Positions 23,746 to 28,277 of a stretch of 28,277 nt of DNA are shown one piece after another. The stretch comes from DATKZH01 sp964475955 (GTDB lineage Bacteria > Planctomycetota > Planctomycetia > Pirellulales > Thermoguttaceae): positions 1-28,277 of the forward strand of contig CAYYZY010000098.1 of the NCBI GenBank assembly GCA_964475955.1, written 5' to 3'. Numbering within the stretch: position 1 is the first letter of the stretch; every line of letters starts with the position of its first letter. Made by a program: the position numbers and the translations under genes. The notes beneath the pieces are model-generated. The model made no database searches. It was not told the origin of the DNA and saw only the letters and a list, made by a program, of their open reading frames with translations.

Positions 23746-25845
23746 TCACGGTTGCTGGGGCTGCCCGGGTTCGGGGACCGGCATGCGCTGGAGCGGTCGG
23801 AGCGGGTCGAGAATCCGCCCGGGCCGCGGCGCCGGGTCGGCGACCGGCGGCTGCGATTGCCGTTGCGAAGGGGGCGGCTGCGGCGCCTGCCGAGGTGAGG
23901 GCGCCGTAGTCGGTGCGGCGGGCCGAGCCGGAGACTCGAACGGCTCCACGTCGGGCTGGGGCTGGATGATGGCGTCCGGCGCCGCCTCGCCTGCCGGCCG
24001 GGGCGGGCGGGGACGATCCCGTCGGCGGTCGCCCGGAATGACCGGCTCGTCGAGCTCGAAGATGTTCTCGGCCGGCTCGTCCCCGCGCTCGTACTGGTCG
24101 GTGTAGGCCCCGGGCCGACTCGCCCGCGGGTACCAGCGCCCCCGGCAAAGTCTCCCGAGGGGACCGACCGAGCTGTACGGCTCTTCGACGAACCGAACGC
24201 CGTGCGCTTCGAGGATGGTGCCCATCTGCTCCTGGAGGGCGGCGAATTCGCTGTTGTACTGGACGAGCGACTGGGCTTCGGCGTCGATGGCGTCGCCCCA
24301 GCTCGTGCGCGCCTGGAGCACGTTGAGGTAGATCACGCCGAGGCCGCGATTCCAGCTCGCCGTCTGGCCGACGAGGTTCACCAGCGCCGCCTCGCGGGTC
24401 TTCTTGAACGCACGGTATTCCTCGTAGTACTGGGCCAGGTTGCGGTAGTTCTCGGCCAACAGGTGGCTCGCGTTGTGCAGGGCCTGCTCGAGGTTCGCGC
24501 GGTCGCGCACCAGCGACAGCTCGCTCTGCCGCAGCGCGGCCCGCGACTGCCTCAGCCCGAGCGGCATCGAGACGTCGATCCCCAACTGCCAGCCGGTGAA
24601 CTGCCCCGGCTCGGAACCGACCCACTCCCCGTTGGGCCCTCGGCCGCCGAGCGCGTCCCAGCGATACAGCGCGCTGGCGTCGACCCGCGGGCGGGACTCG
24701 TTGCGCGCGATGAGGAGCTGCTGTTGGTCGGCCTCGATTCGGAGCTTTAGCTCGATCAGGTCGGGGCGATACGCCTGGGCGATCCATACGATCGTTTTCC
24801 ACTCGACGCCGATCCAATCGGTGGTCGGCGGCGTGACGGGGATGATCTGCCTCGGGTCGGAAGGCGGCAGGCCCAGGATGTTGCGCAGGGCCGCCTCGCG
24901 TCGCAAGAGACTGGCCCGGGCGGTGACCAGGCGCGCCTCGAAGCTCTGCGCGGCCGACTCCACCTGCGCGACGTCGATCTTGTCCGCCCGGCCGACCCGC
25001 TCGGCCGATCGCACGCGGACCAGATCCTCCCGGCCCTGCTTGGCCTGCTGATCGCGCGCCCAGACGTCGACCCGGGCAAGGACCAGGGCCCAGTAGCCGT
25101 CGATCACCCCGCGGACCAACTGCTGCACGCTCTGCTTGAGCTGGTAGAACGAGCGCTCGGTGTCGATCCGCGCGATTTCGATCGGCGCCAGGTTCGCCCG
25201 AATCCCGCCCCCCTGCAAGAGCGGCTGGGTGAAACTCATGTCGACCGAGGAACTCGCCCGGGGGTTGAGCGGCTGGCCGTCGTCGGAACGGAGCAACCGG
25301 TTGACGCCCGCGCTCAGGCTGGCGGTTCCGCCGGTGGTCGTCGTCTTCGAAACGCCGAGGCCCATGCTGTACTGGTCGATGCGGTCGCCTTCGATGCGCG
25401 CCCGGTTCGTGTTGGCCGGGGCGAAGGTTCCCTGCGGAGTCTCGATGCGGTCGAAGTCGTTCTGCAACTGGAGGTTCGGATCGAACCGGGCCTTGGCCTG
25501 GTCGACCTGCGTGTTGGTGATGGCCGGGTCGTAGATCGTGCTCCCGCTGGAGGTGGCGCCCGCGCCGGTCAGCACGCGCACGACGTCGGAATTCTCCAGG
25601 GCGATGCGGATTGCGTCGTCCAAGGAGAGATGGAGCGGCTCCTTTTTGACGGGCTTGGCCACCGTGGGCGGCGTGGGCACGTCGGGCAGGCGCACCTGGG
25701 GCAACTCCGACGGCTCGCGGATCTCCATGCGCCGCTGCTCCGGAAAGATGCCGCCCAGGAATCCCTCCCCAAAGGCGGGGGTTAGCGCGGCGCAGCCCAC
25801 CACGGCGCAGACCAGGAGAACGACGATGCGAGGGCAGCCGACCAT
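23746..25845 (-). CDS. TolC-family outer-membrane efflux protein with a long Pro-rich tail
   Basis: A 699-aa protein, longer than typical TolC (about 450-490 aa). I use ATG 25845; an in-frame GTG at 25875 is an alternative, and neither has a clear ribosome-binding site. Residues 1-25 are a signal peptide (IVVLLVCAVVGCAALTPAFGE). The first OEP-type repeat begins near 71 (LSLDDAIRIALENSDVVRVL), followed by strands and long coiled helices (VDQAKARFDPNLQLQNDF, FTQPLLQGGG, AAQSFEARLVTARASLLRRE, LRQSELSLVRDRANLEQALH). This is the tandem helical pattern of TolC. Residues 579-699 are a Pro/Gln/Arg-rich, presumably disordered tail not seen in TolC. It lies 91 bp downstream of the ABC ATPase and probably shares its transcript. 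No adaptor or permease is in view. Confidence 0.9.
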   Translation of the reverse strand: MVGCPRIVVLLVCAVVGCAALTPAFGEGFLGGIFPEQRRMEIREPSELPQVRLPDVPTPPTVAKPVKKEPLHLSLDDAIRIALENSDVVRVLTGAGATSSGSTIYDPAITNTQVDQAKARFDPNLQLQNDFDRIETPQGTFAPANTNRARIEGDRIDQYSMGLGVSKTTTTGGTASLSAGVNRLLRSDDGQPLNPRASSSVDMSFTQPLLQGGGIRANLAPIEIARIDTERSFYQLKQSVQQLVRGVIDGYWALVLARVDVWARDQQAKQGREDLVRVRSAERVGRADKIDVAQVESAAQSFEARLVTARASLLRREAALRNILGLPPSDPRQIIPVTPPTTDWIGVEWKTIVWIAQAYRPDLIELKLRIEADQQQLLIARNESRPRVDASALYRWDALGGRGPNGEWVGSEPGQFTGWQLGIDVSMPLGLRQSRAALRQSELSLVRDRANLEQALHNASHLLAENYRNLAQYYEEYRAFKKTREAALVNLVGQTASWNRGLGVIYLNVLQARTSWGDAIDAEAQSLVQYNSEFAALQEQMGTILEAHGVRFVEEPYSSVGPLGRLCRGRWYPRASRPGAYTDQYERGDEPAENIFELDEPVIPGDRRRDRPRPPRPAGEAAPDAIIQPQPDVEPFESPARPAAPTTAPSPRQAPQPPPSQRQSQPPVADPAPRPGRILDPLRPLQRMPVPEPGQPQQP

Positions 25846-25936
25846 GCCCTCTTCATCGGTGGAGCGAGCCTGCACAATCAGTATTATCCATAGGTTTTGC
25901 TTGACCCGGAGACTCGTTTCATATTGCGCAGAATCA

Positions 25937-26692
25937 CTATTCCACCAACTCGTCCCCGTCCGGCAAGTGCAGGGCCTCGATGGCGCGGTCGAAGTCGTGT
26001 GTATCTTCTACAATGCCCCCATCTTTCAGCACGAGGATCCGCTTGGCGTGTCGGGCGACGTCCTGGTCGTGGGTCACGAGGATCAGCGTGATGGCCGTGT
26101 CCTCATTGAGGTGCTTGAGCAGGTCGATCACTTCGCGGCTCGTGCGCGAGTCGAGGTTACCCGTCGGTTCGTCGGCCATGATGATCGCCGGCTCGTTCAC
26201 CAGCGCCCGGGCGATCGCCACGCGCTGCTGCTGTCCGCCTGAGAGCTGCCCCGGATGGTGGTAGAGCCGGTCGCCCAGCCCGACGTTCTCGAGCACTTCG
26301 AGGGCGCGGTGGCGACGCTGCCGGGCCGAGAGCCCCCGGGTGTAAAGTAGCGGCAGCTCGACGTTCTCGATGGCGCTGGTCCGCGCCAGCAGATTGAAGT
26401 TCTGGAAGACGAAGCCGAACTTCCGGTTGCGGAGCCGGGCGCGCGTATCGCGCGACATCTTGGCCACTTCGTCGCCGTCGAGCAGGTAGCTCCCGCTGGT
26501 GGGGCGGTCCAGGCAGCCGAGCGTGTTCATCAGCGTCGACTTGCCCGAGCCCGAAGGCCCCATCAACGCCACGTACTCCCCCCGCTCCACCGAGAGCGAC
26601 ACGCCCCTCAGCGCGTGGACCTCCGTCTCCTCGAGCGAGTAGACCTTGCGCACGTCGTGCAGCTTGATCAACGACATGAGGGGCGGACTCAT
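25937..26692 (-). CDS. ABC transporter ATPase, MacB/LolD/FtsE type
   Basis: A 251-aa cytoplasmic ATPase. The start is ATG 26692; ATG 26677 is also possible (MSLIKLHDVRKVY). All motifs are intact: Walker A GPSGSGKST (45-53), Q-loop Q97 in FVFQNFNLL, signature LSGGQQQR (150-157), Walker B IIMADEPTGNLD (170-181) and H-loop H208 in VTHD. The DEPTGNLDS block and the size mark the LolD/MacB subfamily that works with FtsX-like permeases on lipoproteins, drugs or peptides. No permease is visible on either side within the window. Its presence with a TolC protein suggests export across both membranes. Confidence 0.95.
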   Translation of the reverse strand: MSPPLMSLIKLHDVRKVYSLEETEVHALRGVSLSVERGEYVALMGPSGSGKSTLMNTLGCLDRPTSGSYLLDGDEVAKMSRDTRARLRNRKFGFVFQNFNLLARTSAIENVELPLLYTRGLSARQRRHRALEVLENVGLGDRLYHHPGQLSGGQQQRVAIARALVNEPAIIMADEPTGNLDSRTSREVIDLLKHLNEDTAITLILVTHDQDVARHAKRILVLKDGGIVEDTHDFDRAIEALHLPDGDELVE

Positions 26693-26800
26693 CTGGGGGC
26701 CGGCCTTTCCCCGCGATCAGAGACGGCCGGAGAACACCGCGACACGGCCTGTTAGCGAAACCGGGCATCACTCGCCGGCCGAGCGGGCGCGCCACAGAAA

Positions 26801-26818
26801 GCGGCGACAAGTCGCCGC
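26801..26818. repeat. Palindromic intergenic repeat
   Basis: GCGGCGAC-AA-GTCGCCGC is a perfect 8-bp inverted repeat. In RNA it would fold with the loop CAAG. It looks like a dispersed planctomycete intergenic element rather than a terminator, as it is in a divergent region. Confidence 0.55.
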
Positions 26819-27028
26819 ACTCCAAGACACTCCAACGAACGCCGGCTTGTTGCAGGACCAGTAGCCAGTATACCATCGCCGGCACGCTCCCGCTGGAGAA
26901 ACACCCCGGGGCAGGGACGGCGGCCCGGGCGCCGTCCGACCGCCATCGCGCCCCACCTGCACGTTTGCCTGGGCAGTGTCGAACCCGTAGACTTGAAAGC
27001 GGTGTACCAGTCGGTCGAGGAATGGTCG

Positions 27029-27047
27029 CTTTTCGCTCCGCGAAAAG
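27029..27047. repeat. Palindromic intergenic repeat
   Basis: CTTTTCGC-TCC-GCGAAAAG is a perfect 8-bp stem with a 3-nt loop. It lies 104 bp before the PQQ gene start, in its likely promoter or leader region. Confidence 0.55.
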
Positions 27048-27150
27048 ACGCTTGTTCGCTTTGGCCAACAACGGCACTCACCGACGCCTGCATCCTACAC
27101 TCTGCCCTCCTTTCCCAGTCGCTCTTTGGCTTCATCACGAACGGATACGC

Positions 27151-28242
27151 ATGACTCCTCGCTTTCTCCCCCATTTCGGCCCGACGCTCGTCCTGCTCAC
27201 GGCCCTGCTCGATCCGGCGCTTGGCCAGGCGGCCGGCGGCGTCGACTGGCCCCGATTTCTGGGCCCGGAGGGCAACGGCAAGTCGCCGGAAAAGGGCATC
27301 CGCACCGACTGGGGCGAGTGCGGGCCGCCGGTCGTCTGGCACTGCGAGCTGGGCTCGGGCTACGGGATCGGCTCGGTGGCCAACGACGGGCTCTACCAGT
27401 TCGACCGCGTGGAGGATCGCGCGCGGCTGCGGTGCCTCGACCGCCGCACCGGCGAGCTGCTCTGGAAGTTCGAGTACCCGACCGACTACGAGGACCTGGT
27501 CGGCTACGACAACGGCCCGCGCAGTTCGCCGGTGATCGACGACGGCCGGGTGTACCTCTTCGGCGCGGGCGGGATGCTCTACTGCCTCGACGCCGACGAC
27601 GGCCGCCTTCTGTGGAAGGTCGACACGGCCGAGCGGTTCCACGTGGTCCCCAACTACTTCGGCGTGGGGTCGACGCCCGTGGTCGACGGCGACCGGCTGA
27701 TCGTGATGGTCGGCGGCAGCCCGCCCGAATGCCGCGACCTGGGGCGCTTCAACCTCGACCGGGCCGTGGGGAACGGCACGGGCATCGTGGCCTTCGACAA
27801 GCGGACCGGCGAAATCGAGTACGCAATCACCGACGAGCTGGCCAGCTACGCCACGCCGCAACTGGCCACGATCGACGGGCGCCCGTGGTGCTTCGTTTTC
27901 GCCCGGGGCGGGCTGGTCGGGTTCGACCCGCGCTCCGGCGAGGTCGACTTCCACTACCCGTGGCGATCGCGGCTCCGCGACAGCGTCAACGCGAGCACGC
28001 CGGTCGTGGTGGGCGACGAGGTGTTCCTCTCCGAGGCGTACGGGCCGGGAAGCTCGCTTTTGCGCGTCGAGCCGGGGGGGTACGAAGTGGTCTGGCAGGA
28101 TCCGCCGGGGCGCGACAAGGCCGTGCTGGCCCATTGGAACACCCCTATCTACCACGAGGGCTACCTCTACGGGTCGAGCGGCCGATACTCGCGCGGGGCC
28201 GAGCTTCGCTGCGTGGAGTGGAAGGGTGCTCGTATGATATGA
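27151..28242 (+). CDS. Exported PQQ/BamB-type beta-propeller protein, C-terminus probably truncated
   Basis: A 363-aa protein. ATG 27151 follows a weak GGA 5-8 nt upstream and begins a signal peptide (LVLLTALLDPALGQAAGG). The mature start, DWPRFLGPEGNGKSPEKGI, is the usual opening of planctomycete PQQ-like propeller proteins. Blades are easy to see: LRCLDRRTGELLWKF, LYCLDADDGRLLWKV, IVAFDKRTGEIEY, LVGFDPRSGEVDF. The final readable blade is ELRCVEWK followed by GARMI and a TAA-free TGA stop. Related proteins continue with a blade strand such as TGKVLW at that point, so the reading frame seems to be cut there. The role is unknown; no PQQ or haem chemistry can be shown. Confidence 0.8.
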   Translation: MTPRFLPHFGPTLVLLTALLDPALGQAAGGVDWPRFLGPEGNGKSPEKGIRTDWGECGPPVVWHCELGSGYGIGSVANDGLYQFDRVEDRARLRCLDRRTGELLWKFEYPTDYEDLVGYDNGPRSSPVIDDGRVYLFGAGGMLYCLDADDGRLLWKVDTAERFHVVPNYFGVGSTPVVDGDRLIVMVGGSPPECRDLGRFNLDRAVGNGTGIVAFDKRTGEIEYAITDELASYATPQLATIDGRPWCFVFARGGLVGFDPRSGEVDFHYPWRSRLRDSVNASTPVVVGDEVFLSEAYGPGSSLLRVEPGGYEVVWQDPPGRDKAVLAHWNTPIYHEGYLYGSSGRYSRGAELRCVEWKGARMI

Positions 28243-28277
28243 TGTCATGCGGACTGATATGCGAACCCGTATTGAGA
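28223..28277. other. Probable insertion or rearrangement breakpoint at the right edge
   Basis: From about 28225 to the window end, base composition changes to less GC-rich DNA (TATGATATGATGTCATG). The PQQ coding frame breaks off within a propeller blade at the same place. This looks like the start of an inserted element or a deletion join; the rest is outside the window. Confidence 0.45.

Larger units (their letters stand above)
26693..27150. other. Divergent intergenic region with hairpins, 458 bases
   Basis: This stretch lies between the ABC ATPase (minus) and the PQQ gene (plus). It has two hairpins (26801-26818 and 27029-27047) but no credible gene. No clear promoter was found for either flank. 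Confidence 0.6.

Noticed and set aside
25846..25936. Plus-strand promoter TTGACC with TATTGC in the ABC/TolC gap
   Set aside because: The spacer is only 15 nt and it would read antisense into the ABC gene.
27151..28242. True PQQ-dependent dehydrogenase
   Set aside because: No haem-binding CxxCH motif and no catalytic Ca/Asp set is seen. Only a BamB/PQQ-type propeller fold is supported.

Overview
The window is very GC-rich with strong G/C preference at third codon positions. Its gene content points to a member of the Planctomycetota, most likely Pirellulales-like. The pointers are several secreted PQQ-type beta-propeller proteins, one fused to a methyltransferase-like domain, a secreted sugar isomerase/epimerase-like TIM barrel with a Tat-like leader, a large TPR/ExbB/ExbD/ExbD operon, sialidase-type and GH123-type glycan proteins, and palindromic intergenic repeats built on hairpins. 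This assignment rests on protein style, not on any marker gene. I saw no rRNA, tRNA, CRISPR array or complete insertion sequence.

Layout. Positions 1-1462 hold the 5' two thirds or more of a minus-strand secreted alpha/alpha-toroid protein that runs off the left edge. It is divergent from a 922-aa secreted glycoside-hydrolase-like protein (1833-4601) with GH123-N-like, LamG-like and TIM-barrel parts. Two paralogous minus-strand membrane proteins follow (4714-7280), sharing a domain present once in one protein and twice in the other. A 0.5-kb divergent region leads into a plus-strand operon (7785-14063): a 1025-aa TPR protein, a 343-aa TPR protein, ExbB/TolQ, ExbD and ExbD. Convergent to it, across a striking 8-bp repeat array with a hairpin, is an HD-domain (SAMHD1-like) phosphohydrolase (14130-15530). 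Next come a secreted DUF3352-like protein (15783-17681), a decayed sialidase C-terminus (about 17833-18015, minus), and a 1092-aa secreted methyltransferase-like/PQQ-propeller fusion (18199-21477). After these are a small membrane zinc-ribbon protein (minus), a DJ-1/PfpI protein plus an isomerase-like TIM-barrel protein (21992-23568), and a TolC-type outer-membrane protein with its upstream MacB/LolD-type ABC ATPase (minus, 23746-26692). The last gene is a PQQ-propeller protein (27151-28242) whose C-terminus appears cut short near the right edge, where base composition changes.

How the genes may work together. Most products are predicted to be exported or membrane-bound, so this looks like a cell-envelope and extracellular-polysaccharide region. 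The operon at 7785-14063 is the most system-like unit: a proton-driven ExbB-ExbD-ExbD motor encoded with two exported TPR scaffolds and no TonB or TolA. The ABC ATPase and TolC pair lacks a visible permease and adaptor. Functions beyond family level are inference from motifs; no database search was run.
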